Assembly: GCA_900491605.1 (NCBI GenBank)
Contig: UESW01004763.1
Coordinates: forward strand, 404,727 to 468,726
Source: Calamus simplicifolius
Lineage: Eukaryota > Streptophyta > Magnoliopsida > Arecales > Arecaceae
Length of the DNA stretch: 64,000 bases
Direction of reading: 5' to 3'
Numbering within the stretch: position 1 is the stretch's first letter; each line of letters opens with the position of its first letter. This document shows, in pieces, positions 1 to 11,471 of this stretch. The notes under the pieces are model-generated. The model saw only the letters and a list, made by a program, of their open reading frames with translations. It ran no database searches and was not told where the DNA came from. Made by a program: the position numbers and the translations under genes.

Positions 1-1621
1 CCTATTTACAAAAGTAGGGAAGATAAGATGAAAGTCCTATTAGAAAATCAAAATTTCCTTCTTTCTTCTCCTCCTTTTCCTTGAAGACCAAGAAGGGCAA
101 TCTTGATATTATGAAAAAATGCATACCATAGGACTATGACATATTGATGCCCTCTTTCCTTCAAACCCAAGAAAAGTAATCTTGGTATTATGAAAAGAGG
201 TACCACGGAATTAATACCACTCGATGAATATGGATGGAAAGGTATTTGTATAATAAAATCAAAGTTTTAAGACCTTCAAAAATATTGTCTTAAAGTCAAT
301 ATATAAATTGATCAAAGTTGAGGGAGTCTCACCATAAATTTTGCTCTTTATTTTATAATACATAATAACAAGAATTTTTCTCTAGCTTTATTTGGCTAGC
401 GCTATAATAAATGAAAAGTTTTGGTATAAGGGTATTAATAAGATCCTAAATGATTGAATGGGTGGAGTCTGAACGATTAGTTCAAGGCTTTGTTAATGAA
501 AAAATGTTCAAAAAGCAAGAAAGTTGAACCCTAACAATAATTGATTATATGATGACTATATTACATAGTATTTGTTTGGATTAATTATTATAACATCTTT
601 TAAGTGACTATTAGCAATTGTTGGCGAACAACTAATCCAAATAGTCCTGTTGTCATGGAAGCAACTTTCATTTGATTCATTCTCTCATCGTTCCATGTTC
701 CATGTTCTATCCCGCACAGGAAGTTTGTCATAAAAAAAAAACTTTAATTGCCACCATTCATGATGGTCTTTCAGCGGCATGTTTATCTCCCCTTCTCCGT
801 GACTTAGAAAAGATGGGCCAAAAATTTTCAGGGACAGTTGGAACGCTCTGTTTTGTTCATGATAATGCCCAAGAGGAGAATCAGTGGTTGTGTTAAAGAT
901 GCAGTAGGGGCACATTATTTGAGATTTCTCAATGGATTAATGCACTTTTCTAACTCTCCCATAGAAAAATATTTTATGCATCAACCTTCGATGCATATTA
1001 ATCATGCATCCATGCAAGTGCACATATTAATCATGCATATATATGAGTGCACATGCAAGATAAAACCCAATGGACCATATTAATCATGCATCCATCGAGC
1101 ATGCATATTAATCATACAAGATTACGATGCAATGGATCATGATATACGCTCTCGCATGAGCACACAACCAATGATCATATTCGATACGCGCACAAAGGCT
1201 TTAATGACAGCAAGCACATTAATACTGTCATTCACGTGAACAACGAAGAGCTGTGTATAAATCAAACCATCATTTTATTTAATAAGAGCTAAGTATATTA
1301 TTATTGGCATCATTAGTACCTATTGTACATAAAGTAATGATTATTGGCATTGACTAAGTACAATAACACCGGTTCCCATATGTGGGCGAGAAGTATTGTG
1401 CAAGTTAAGCTTTTATTTTTGATATCTTTGTATAATAGATTAGAACCCACTCCATAAATTTCTTTGGGAATCCGATCATATGGCTACTTGTGAATTACCG
1501 ACCCGTCTCGGTCGCTAGGACTTCTAGCCTCTTTTGGACTTTAACTGGTTTCCATCACCTTCGGTCCTTTTCTTCTATAAAAAGTCCTACATCATATTAT
1601 ATGGTACAAAAGTATACATTA
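1..1621. other. AT-rich intergenic DNA
   Basis: No gene, element end or long repeat is recognised here apart from the short ATTAATCATGCAT repeat listed separately. The open frames at 672-1083 are short, overlap on both strands and resemble no family I know. The last five bases (CATTA, 1617-1621) are the left target-site duplication of the solo LTR that follows. Confidence 0.5.
975..1115. repeat. degenerate ATTAATCATGCAT repeat
   Basis: The string ATTAATCATGCAT or a close variant occurs about four times, starting near 998, 1027, 1078 and 1109, with GTGCACAT words between the copies. The CATGCA core also appears alone nearby. This looks like a short degenerate direct repeat. No function can be assigned from sequence. 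Confidence 0.45.
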
Positions 1622-2769
1622 TGTTGATGCCGATTACTTTGAGTCAGCATTCTTGAGCATCGGCCATTCCTCCACAGAAATATCGGAGCCCTTCCTTTAT
1701 CTTCAAAGCCTGCAAGAAGTCCTACGGCCGGGTATTCCGGCGGGGACCCTCAAACGCTCAAGTTAGTGTTCTGGGCAACAGCCGTGAGCTTGAGAAAGCT
1801 CGAAAGAGAAAGAGAAAGAGGCTCAGAATGAGCGTGTTGAGTTTTTGGAGTTACCTCTTCTTAATTACCTAATTTATTTACCTTTATACTCTGTGAAACT
1901 TGCTTGAGAAGTTTGGGTTCTTGTCCTCTAGTGGGAAGGAGTCACGTGGAGCCTTATGATGGACCATGACTTTTGGGGGCTCATTTAGTCTGAGTGGCTG
2001 AAGTGTCATTATGACTAAGGACTTTTGGTGGGTGAAATGTCAGGGCTGACATATGTGAGGCTCAAAAAGCTGCCACTTGTCAAGACTTTTATGATAAATG
2101 ATATCTTTCAATAAAGCTTACCTCTTAGTGGAATGTCAGAGCTACAGGTGCTATCACATCCTTCATCACTTTTCTCTTTTCTTATTTTGAGACTTGGGTT
2201 CACCTTGACTCGACGAATCTGACGCCGAATTATGGTAATATGTTGAAGATACTCGGCTGATCCGTAGTTCCGAATCAATCTATCGCCAGCTATCGTTTAT
2301 AATTATGAACTGTGGCGGTGCCCTGTCCTTTGACAAGCTCCTGAGGGCCCTATAAATACTTTAGATCATGATGCCAGCGTCCCTCCTTTCTTTTTATAGG
2401 GTCTTTGAGTCATCTTGGAAGGACCATGACTGGTCCTTCACCTCCCTGTTATCCTCCATGTCACTTTTCATTATTTTGTGGCTGGAGTCCTCCCTCCCAG
2501 AGCCATCCATGCAGCATGGAGTCCGAACCAGGGGAGCCCCGGATGCTCGAAGTCATGAAGTTCAGAGAGTTAGAAGTCCGTGGAAGACCCGGGGCCGCCG
2601 TGGGATTCGCTCGGACTACCAGAGGCCGCCTAGGATGGACGGAAGGCCGCTGTGACAGAGGCTGTTGCAGAAAGGCCGGAAGCCGTCATGAAAGGGATGG
2701 AAGGGCTGGAGGCCGCCTAGGATTTGCCAGGGGCCGCTTAGGCTGATCTTGGCCGCCGTCATGGGGGTG

Positions 2770-3330
2770 TCGGGGGGACGACTTGGATGAGGTGAGGCCG
2801 ACTTGAATGAGGTCATTAAATGTGCCAAGGCCGACTTGAAGGAGAGTGTCGGGGCCGACTCGAAAGAGAGTGCCGGGGCCGGCTTGGATGAGGCGAGGCC
2901 GACTGAATGAGGCGGGGCCGACTTGAATGAGGTCATTAAAGCGGGGCCCACTTGAATGAGGCCATTAAATGTGCCAAGGCCGACTCGAAAGAGAGTGCCG
3001 GGGCCAACTTGGATGAGGCGATGCCAACTTAAATGAGGTGGGGCCGACTTGAGGGAGAGTGCCGGGGCCGACTCGAAAGAGAGTGTCGGGGCCGACTTGG
3101 ATGAGGCGAGTCCGACTTGAATGAGGCGGGGCCGACTTGAATGAGGCCATTAAATGTGCCAAGGCCGACTTGAAGGAGAGTGCCGGGGCCGACTTGGATG
3201 AGGCGAAGCCGACTTGAATGAGGCGGGGCCGACTTGAATGAGGCCATTAAATGTGCCAAGGTCGACTTGGATGAGAGGGCCGAGAGAGTGACGAGGGCCG
3301 ACTGACTTAAATGAGAGCGGGAGGAGGCCG
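2770..3330. repeat. GGCCGACTTGAATGAGG minisatellite inside the solo LTR
   Basis: Units of about 20-24 bp built on GGCCGACTTGAATGAGG and GGCCGACTCGAAAGAGAG repeat for about 550 bp, interrupted several times by CATTAAATGTGCCAA. About 15 copies contain an exact GCCGAC. The open frames across the block on the minus strand reflect its lack of stop-like words and are not taken as genes. Confidence 0.8.
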
Positions 3331-3920
3331 ATATGGACTTCTCCCTTCCTTCGCGTGATGCTCCGCTCCATAAAATGCTAGCCAATTGGCAGTCATAAAT
3401 GTCTTTATATATGAGAGAGAATAAGACAATAAATGTGGTGAAGGCGCGTGACCTTTATGAGGCCATAAATGCTTTTGTGTGAAAGATATAACATGGCTGT
3501 GAAGCCGAACGGAAGGAGTGCCACGGCGAAGTTATCGAACGGGAGTGCCGCGGCGAAGCTGTCGAGTAGGAGTGCCGCGGCGTGATTTCCGTGACCGAGC
3601 GGAGTACCGAGGCAGGGCCGACTGACTTGAATGAGCGGGAGGAGGCCGATTTGGACTTCTCCCTTCCTTCGCGATGCTCTACTCTATTAAATGCTGGCCA
3701 ATTGGCAGCCATAAATGCCTTTATATATGAGAGAGAATAAGGCAATAAATGCGGTGGATGCACGTGGCCTTTATGAGGCCATAAATGCTTTTGTGTGAAA
3801 GATATAACATGGCTGTGAAGCCGAACGGAGCGAAGCTATCAAGCGGGAGTGCCAGCTTGACGAAGCTGTCGAGCGGGAGGCGTGATTTCCGTGACCGAGC
3901 GGAGTGCCGGGGTGGGGCCG
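3294..3920. repeat. tandem duplication of about 320 bp in the solo LTR
   Basis: The segment from GGGCCGACTGACTT at 3294 to about 3615 is repeated from 3616 to about 3920. Both copies contain GAGGCCGATNTGGACTTCTCCC, the TTATATATGAGAGAGAATAAG run, TTTATGAGGCCATAAATGC and GGCGTGATTTCCGTGACC. The second copy is slightly shorter. It accounts for part of the extra length of this LTR. Confidence 0.75.
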
Positions 3921-4309
3921 ACTTTTCCTCTCTTCCCATTCCAATAAATGCTGGCCAAGTCATTGTGACACCATTAAATGCTCTCATTCTGCACCATTAA
4001 ATGCTGGCCAACGTCATTCTTTACCAATGCTTGATTTGACTACCGGCCATTAATGACTGAAGGTGGCCTTTCGGAGAACCACCGCACGTGAAGTGGCCCT
4101 TTTTCTTCTATTCTCTTTCTTCATCAGCTACGAGCAAAGCTGCGGACGGAATTAAATGCCCACAACGTCCTTGAAAAGAAAATCTAGTAGGCCACCGAGG
4201 CCGCCTATGACTAAGCCGCTTAGGAAGGCCGCCGAAGATGGCCGCCTAAAAAAAATTGTTTAAAAATTTCTATTTTTATTGCCCATAGGCCTGTTAACTG
4301 ATCCTATCA

Positions 4310-6499
4310 CATTACATGTTGATTGACTGTGGACACGTGTGATCATGCATGTGATGCATTAAAAAAATAATATTATTTTTATCCTGCATGATTACATGCG
4401 TACGGTCAATCACCATACGCAATGCGCGCGCATGTTACACAAAGACCTTTTCCTCCTTATAGTGCAGAACTAGTCCTAAAATTTTTGAGCCTCAAGACCA
4501 GCCCATCCCTTACCTCTATCAATGTCTTAGCTCACACCATCCATCTTCAGAGATTAGCTGCTCTGGCCAGCCTGTGAAATTATAATAGCTGTTGGAAAAC
4601 TTCACTCTTTCATTTCCTAGGATGTATAGGGCTTTGAAGACTTGATTATTGGCATGTCATCGTTAGAGGATGCATTTATGTCATGCTTCGGATCCAGTTA
4701 GCTCAAGGTCATAACAGCCCTCATATGCTGGGTTGACCCTATAATTATACTACCAGACCATCCTGTTAATCAATGAATTCACTGCGAACATCTTCTATGA
4801 ACCTCAAACTATTAACTAAAATAAAAGGATATTATTGTTACATTCTATTATTAGTACAATAATCATATTCCCAAGACAACCTTTAATTTACATGTCTTAA
4901 AAACTAACATTAATTTAAACATACTTTTAATTACTCATTCCGAATCTTTGCTCAAATCACTTCTCGGTTTTTGGATTTAAATAAATAAATAATAATAATA
5001 AAAAGCTTAACAATCCAATAAATAACACTTCGTTCTGTCAAAACTAGATCGAACAGTATTCAACAATTATACATTCATGTCATTTCAATTATAAGTCAAA
5101 ATATACTATTTTGCAATTCTATCTAAATAAACGATGCATGAATTTCATCCATTCAATAATAGTAATTTGATATCAAATAAAAATACTAATAAGATAAGAA
5201 AAATATCAAATCATAAACGTTTTAAGTTTCAATTTTTTTTTTTTAATCCCTCCAACCAAGTATGACCATATTAAACTCCTGCAATATGGGTTAAAGACTG
5301 CATTTAACTTTGCAAAGTAGATATTGTAACCATATTCAATCTTTATAAAATGGACATGTATGTTTACTATATATCACTGCAATGAAGTTTTTTTCATATG
5401 ATATTTGCTATATTAATAATACATCATACATGGTCTGACTGAAAGTTTACATGAGTCTACAAATATCTATTGGTTTCAAAATCTTTTTTTCAACATTGAA
5501 ATCTCATGAATATTTAAACATTTTAAAATAAATATAAATTGAATTATCCTATTTAAAAATATATGCATATACAAATATCTATTGGTTTCAAAATTTTTTT
5601 TTTAAAATAAAATTTTATGAATATCAAGACATTAGTAAAATAAATAGAATTTCAAATGTGCTTAATTTACAATGCCAAAAAAGATGTACAACAAGTTTTT
5701 CGATAGTATATTCAATACATAAAATTTTTAGCTTGATTTAAAAGTCATAAATTAATTATAGTGTAAGTCGATAAATAAAATTAGATAGCCAAATTATCAA
5801 CCATAACTTAACATAACTTATGCATCTTCAAGTATGATTCAGAAAATTCAGATAGTTCATAATTTTATTAAAAGATAATAAATCCCATGGAAGATAACAT
5901 AAGTGTAAATATTTTCTTATGCAATAAGTTTTGGATTTGTTAACAAATTTGTACTGACACATTTTTTATTAAAAATTTTATTAATGAACCATAATAAGGA
6001 AGTGCTACCTCACAGATGTCAATAATAAATTAAACTAACCATTTATTAGGATTCTTGGGAACCTACTGATTCAAGATCATCCAGTTATTAACTTACTGTC
6101 GTATTAATATTTATAAATAACTTTTAAAAATGTTTCAATATTGAAATTCCAAATAATATCCATTGGGGTGGCCGCGTGCTCTTCCCTCCTCCTCTTCACG
6201 GCCCAGCAGAGCGAGGGAGAACGAGTGAGAGGATAAGCGAGCGTCAGACGAAGAGGGACTCAATCCGTGAGGCACAGAGGGACGCGAACTGAGAAGAGGG
6301 AGGGGCCACATTAGCATGCATCATCAGGCACTACAATTTATGTTTCAGTCCATCTGAAGTGCTCGGAACCTGAACACGAATACGCCAAACTCCATCCGAT
6401 CTCTCACAAGTTTATTCTCAGTGCGTGAACAACAACTTTACGAGTCTTTCATGTCCAAAATATTGTCCTTAAATTTCTTTATGTCATTTGATATAATTA
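4310..6499. other. AT-rich intergenic DNA with one GC-rich patch
   Basis: Mostly AT-rich sequence without recognisable coding content. A GC-rich patch at about 6165-6310 supports a 60-residue minus-strand frame rich in serine and proline. It has no domain I can name and is left uncalled. AATTA at 6495-6499 is the target-site duplication of the next element. Confidence 0.5.
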
Positions 6500-7072
6500 T
6501 GTTGAAAAAAGTTTTAATTAAAGAAAAAAAGAAAGGGCCCATGCACTCGCGTGGGACTTGGGCCGAGCATTGAGCAAGCATTTTGAACGGTAAAGCAAGC
6601 TAAGGCCCACGTGAGTATTAAATGCTTGCGTGGGACTTAGGTCGAGTGAGTGTTTTGAATGTTAGGCGAGCATTAGCTTACACGTGCAGAAATGGTTTTA
6701 AATAATTTAATTTTTAAGCTGTTTTTAATGTGATTTGGGGCTCCGAACCATTGGAGCTTTTATAGGCCGATGGGATTTAGATTGAATTAAGGAATAATAG
6801 TTTTGAATTTCATGGGCATCTTAGGGTAATCATTGGGTTACACCTCGAGGATCGGATCGAGCCAGATCGTTGTACCTTGGGGATAGCTCGCCAATAACAT
6901 GCACAAGAGGTGAAAATCTGATCTTTAGGATAGTGTCTAACACGCCTCGATCTTGGTTTGATCCATATCTTATTTTTTATTTTTTTACTTTATTTGTATT
7001 TAAAATTCTATAATATATTTCTAGCAATTTCTAAAAAGGATTTTTTTGCAACATCAAAAATATTTTCCAATA
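6500..7072 (+). repeat. left LTR of the copia derivative
   Basis: It shares long segments with 8847-9578, including GCGTGGGACTTGG, GGATCGGATCGAGCC, GATCTTTAGGATAGTGTCTAAC and the end CAACATCAAAAATATTTTCCAA. It is about 160 bp shorter than the right LTR because of several deletions, and its terminal CA has become TA. Confidence 0.75.
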
Positions 7073-7654
7073 GCTAAGGATCATATTTTTCCTTTTCTAT
7101 AAATTGCTAGATTTTATTTTAAGTTATTTTAAAAAAATTATTCTTTTGAGTATGCATATTTTGTATGAATATAATGTGCATTTTAGATATATACATATGC
7201 ATACTAGACAGACATATATACATGTATCGACACATATTTATAGATATATATTCAAGCAAAAGAATCCTTATGTAATTATATATATATGAATGTATTATTC
7301 ATGTGAAGACGTGCGGGTAGATACATGCTATACATTCTAACCATGAATTTTTGGGTCAAAAATGTTGCTAATGACTCTATAGCATCGGGAATCTCTTCTG
7401 GGTTGAAGAACATCTTGTTTCATTCCATTCCAGGTCAGGAGATACGTTTTTGGAATCTTTCTTTTCTGCGAAAGAGAAAAAAAAGAAAAAAGTGCAGGTG
7501 TCTTTTTTATGCTTGTCTTGAGTTTTGTAAGTGAACCTAAAATAATTTTTATTAGCATAAAATTGGGATGGTAGTAGCATGTATGCTTATGTTAGTAGAA
7601 TGTAGTCTTGCTTATACATCACTTACACAGCTACAAAAATTAAAAATTTCTATG

Positions 7655-7895
7655 ATATACATATATATATAGATATATATATATATATGTATGTATATGT
7701 ATATATATACATATGTATATATATGTATACATACATATATACATACATATGTATCATACATACATACATACATATGTATATATACTACATATGTACATAG
7801 ATATACATATATGTGTGTATGTATATATACATATGTATGTGTGTATATATGTATGTGTGTGTGTGTGTATATATGTGTGTACACACATACTTGCA
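7655..7895. repeat. compound TA / TACA microsatellite
   Basis: Alternating TATATA, TACATA, TATGTA and GTGTGT words run for about 240 bp. Overlapping frames on both strands encode only Tyr/Ile/His/Met-rich low-complexity peptides and are not genes. Confidence 0.85.
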
Positions 7896-8161
7896 CTTGT
7901 GCACATGAAATATGCGTGCTTGTAAGTAGATGTATTTTTACATTATTTCATTATTTTACTTTCAAGTGCAACTATAGCATATAGCTGCATTCTTATATAA
8001 TGCAAGTCTTCTTATTCTAGATAAGTGTTTTATCTTGTTTTAGTTTGAAAGTTGATCTCTTTTAGTTATATTTTTTTTTGTATGGCTTTATCTTGAATAT
8101 CAAGCATTGCCAAGCCATATACGGCTTCATCATAAGTCTATAAGATAAATTAAAAAAAAAT

Positions 8162-8276
8162 GAAGTTATCTCTTTGGAATTTGCCAAGTCTGAGAAGAAT
8201 TTGGCAGATCAATTAACCAAGGAGTTATCTAGGAGTGGAGTCCTAGATTCATCGAGGAGGATGTAGCTTAAGCCCA
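8162..8276 (+). pseudogene. copia RNase H C-terminal remnant
   Basis: In one frame this stretch reads EFAKSEKNLADQLTKELS followed by a serine/arginine tail ending in a stop. It resembles the conserved end of copia polyproteins (NLADPLTKxL...SSRGMGLKP). It is the only recognisable protein trace between the LTRs and sets the plus orientation. Confidence 0.6.
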
Positions 8277-8846
8277 TTATTTGGTCATCAGCAGTGGATA
8301 CCCAACATCTGTGATTGAAGATCCCATGAATGGTTCAATGTGGTAGAAACGAAGCTGATTAAGTGATCGTGTTAGAGCACAAATATTTGAAAAATTTTTC
8401 ATCCCATCCCTATGATGAGTTCTCTTATAAAGTGACAAAGTAAATTTGTGTAAGGTTGAGTCTACTCTTAATGTATCGAGGTAGGTTATTTGCAGGGTAT
8501 TGTCACAAATACCCTTGGAGGATTCACCTATATGAGAATCGTCGTATTAGGTCGTGACTAAAGGTTTGGGCTAACCTTAAAGAATTCTCATGAAAATCAA
8601 GGTACTAAGCGCAAGGCCTTTAATATGCGCTAACCGTGTAAACCCAATTGATTCATACTGTGTGTGTAATTAGTAGAAGCCTGAGTCAAAGGACCTAGTT
8701 CAAGGTCTAATCCACTATGGTTCCTTCAGGTATATACAATCAACACTAAGTGAGGTTCAAGTCCATAGGACCCTCACCTATTGTGCAGTATAAGATGTTC
8801 TAAAATTTTTGTTATATTTATTTTTTAAAAAACTTTTGTGAGGGAT

Positions 8847-9578
8847 TGTTGAAAAAAGTTTAATAAAAAAAAAAGAGAAAGAGAGCATTAAATCCTCACG
8901 TGGGACTTGGGAGCGAGCGTTTTGAATGTTAGGCGAGCTAAGGCCCCATGCGAGATTAAATGCTCGCGGGGACTTGGGAGCAGAGCGATGGTTTTGAACG
9001 TTAGGCGGGCATTGGCGAGATGCTCGCATGGGACTTGGGTCGAGCGTTGAGCGAGGGTTTTGAACGTTAGGCGAGCATAGCTCACCAACATTTGTGAAGG
9101 TCGGCTTAAATAATTTAATTTTTAAGCCGTTTTTAAGGTGATTTGGGGCTAACGGCTATTAGGCCTTTAAGGCCATTATGGGCCGAGCGGTTGGAGCTTT
9201 TATGGGCCGAGTGGGCTTAGGGATTCAGATTGAGGTAAGGAATTAGAATAGTTTTGAATAGCCCTCTATCTTATTTTATTTCTATTTTCTATTGATCTTT
9301 TCATGGATATGAAGGTAATCATTGGTTGCACCTCCACGCGATCGTCATGGTAGGAGGATCGGATCGAGCCGGGTTGTTATACCTTGGGACAGATCGCGAA
9401 TAACCTGTACGAAGGGATAAAAATATGATCTTTAGGGCAGTGTCTAACACACCTCGGTCTTGGTTTGATCCATTTCTTATTTTTTATTTTTTACTTTATT
9501 TTACATTTAAAATTCTATAATATATTTCTAGCAATTTCTAGAATGGATTTTTTGCAACATCAAAAATATTTTCCAACA
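8847..9578 (+). repeat. right LTR of the copia derivative
   Basis: A 732-bp LTR with TGTTG..CAACA ends. It is preceded by a weak purine-rich tract (GTGAGGGAT) and followed directly by the AATTA target-site duplication. It is richer in GCGAGC/GTGGGACTTGG repeats than the left LTR. Confidence 0.75.
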
Positions 9579-9858
9579 AATTAATACTTAGTTTCACTGT
9601 TTAATCAGAGGGTAACCCTGTATGAAGAGGCCGATGCTATATATTTACCAGTTTTATCGCAAAACCCTGGATTGCGGTTCCTTACGAAGCAGTGAAGTTC
9701 TTGCGTGCATCTACGGCTCCCTTCAGTTCGTCCTTCACCATTCCTTGCGAGGCTCTTCATTCAAGTATGTCTCCTTTCACCCTGTCATCTCATGTTGTTG
9801 TCATCTCATTGTTGGTTACTTTCAATAACTCACTTCAACCATATCATTGGATTTGCAG

Positions 9859-10151
9859 CTTCTGTCAGTACCCAACCATCCCGATCAGCTAAGCAAAGTG
9901 TTTTAAGTGATGTGCAAGAGCCATTAGATGTGGCTTTTAACCAACTCAAGGTGATCAAGATGAGCTATTTTAAAGGGTGCAAAAATGAGTTAAGATTCGC
10001 CAGACTTCTTCAAGTAAATGCTGTCGACTTGAAGTCTATGATATTAATTGCACCTCCAAAATTTGGTCAGATGGCAAGAATCGATGAGGAACAGAGTGTA
10101 TTAGTTTCAGGCTTCACAACTCTTTATGGTCAACCGTCATTGTTACCATAG
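9859..10151 (+). pseudogene. F-box/FBD-type LRR protein, last-exon fragment
   Basis: After a splice-acceptor-like TTTGCAG (9852-9858) a frame of about 97 codons runs to a stop at 10151. Its middle, residues 33-63, contains QLKVIKMSYFKGCKNELRFA, then a stretch ending in SMILIAPP. This resembles the FBD region at the C-terminus of plant F-box/LRR proteins (LKxVKxxxFxGxxNELxLxxxLLExAxxLxxMxL). No F-box or leucine-rich exons are seen upstream, where the copia derivative ends at 9578. It is most likely a truncated gene or orphan exon, assigned only from the resemblance of this short region. Confidence 0.4.
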
Positions 10152-11471
10152 GCCTTCTTCTAGCCAACTTTCTCTCGTGAGAACATCTGGATGATGATAA
10201 GATTTTCTAGTCCAAAGCACCCAATATTGTTGTGAGTTTTAGCCAATTGTTTGTAGCATCATGCAATATATTCTTATTTCGATCTCTTCAGGGACTATGT
10301 ATAAATAATGTGTTTTTGTATGCATTTATTGTCTTGTGTTATACATTTGTCTGATTTTATACATGAATAGGATGATACATGATTTAAAAAGCAATGTTCC
10401 AAGGATACCAATCTATATTGTGTTATGATGTTTTATGAGATAGGTTAGCACAATTGAAGGAGATAGATTTCATAGCTTTGTCCTTGGAATTAAAGTTTAC
10501 TTGTCTGTTGCAAAAATAACAATAGAAATTTGTGGCTTCTTGCTGGAATCACTCTGTAAGAAGCCTTTACTGCATCTCTGAAATTGCATTAGTTCAAAAC
10601 ATTTTGAGGACAAATGCTTGATGCTATAACTGATCTTCTAGAAAATAGCTCAAACTTTGGTTATTGGCATCGAGTCCAATCTCAACGGTGTACTTTGTGG
10701 TTGTGAAGGTTGAATTTTTCTTTTCAAGGAATAATAGGAGAAGACATTTTCTTTTCATTAAATTTTATTAAATAATATATTTATTTATACAAAAGAGAAA
10801 GAAGAAGAAGAAAGTTGAGTGACAAAAGTGATTACGAGCATCAATCTATTTGTCAAAGTAAATCTTGCCTCAAGTTCCTCTCATTCCGAAAATATTAATT
10901 ATTATGGACATAAATGTTCTAGTCAGCAGAACATCCTACCATATATTTGAGCAACCAGAAATTCAAACAGAAGGACAACCTTCTGAATCTCACCTCAAAT
11001 TTAACTAAACAATTTTCTTTTGCCGTCTAACAAATAAGATTTAGGAAATAAGAATTGCCCCAGCTATCTAATTATTTGTGTCGAAAACATTCGCCTTCTA
11101 AGTATAAACAGACCCTATTTTTAGTATGTTCTGTGCACCAACAAAATGATAAACAACGTAACTTTATTGATTTTCATTCTTGTTTTGAAAATATGATTGC
11201 ATCCATCGATGTACAGAACCAGAAGAGGCTCTCCCAAAAACACTATATTTTTTGTAATGCAAAAACAAAAGAATGTAAGAAGTTGCTTCAGTGTTGAATA
11301 TTACAAAGCCAGGAACTCCTGCTCCTCTACAAATCTTACATCATCTCATTCCATGACCTCAAGCCTTCTTGATGTAATTTCATTTTATCCACATTTCAGC
11401 TCTTCATCATGGTAATTTCCTTCTTGTCACAGTAGTGATTGTCACTCCCTGTCTTTCACAAATCCATCTTA
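10152..11471. other. intergenic DNA between the F-box fragment and the GAUT gene
   Basis: No coding family or element end is recognised. The segment next to 11471 should contain the 3' UTR of the minus-strand GAUT gene. The short frame at 11055-11297 looks random. Confidence 0.45.

Larger units (their letters stand above)
1622..4309 (-). mobile_element. solo LTR of a Ty3-gypsy (Tat-like) element
   Basis: The block begins TGTTGATG and ends CCTATCA, and is flanked by the same five bases CATTA (1617-1621 and 4310-4314), as expected for an LTR left after unequal recombination. It shares ordered segments with the LTRs of the gypsy element at 48932-55612: the GACCCTC..CGCTCAAGT stretch near 1745, the ATAAATGC/TTTATGAGGCCATAAATGC modules at 3380-3790 and the GGCCTTTCGGAGAACC..CTCTTTCTTCAT end near 4060-4125. 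Minus orientation is inferred from that alignment. At 2.7 kb it is longer than the 1.47-kb relatives because of a minisatellite and a 0.3-kb duplication. No internal domain or second LTR is present. Confidence 0.65.
6500..9578 (+). mobile_element. Ty1-copia deletion derivative with both LTRs
   Basis: Two related LTRs (6500-7072 and 8847-9578) enclose only 1.77 kb. The whole is bounded by AATTA on both sides (6495-6499 and 9579-9583). The right LTR begins TGTTGAAAA and ends TTTTCCAACA; the left one ends CCAATA. The only coding trace is the tail of a copia RNase H near 8162-8276, so gag, protease, integrase and reverse transcriptase are gone. No standard initiator-tRNA primer site follows the left LTR. 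A TA/CA microsatellite fills part of the interior. The element could only have moved with help from another copy. Confidence 0.75.

Noticed and set aside
2368..3385. Several open frames of 65-118 codons
   Set aside because: They follow the GCCGAC minisatellite in the solo LTR, overlap in different frames and show only repeat-derived peptides.
7612..7984. Frames encoding Tyr/Ile/His-rich peptides on both strands
   Set aside because: Translation of a TA/TACA microsatellite.
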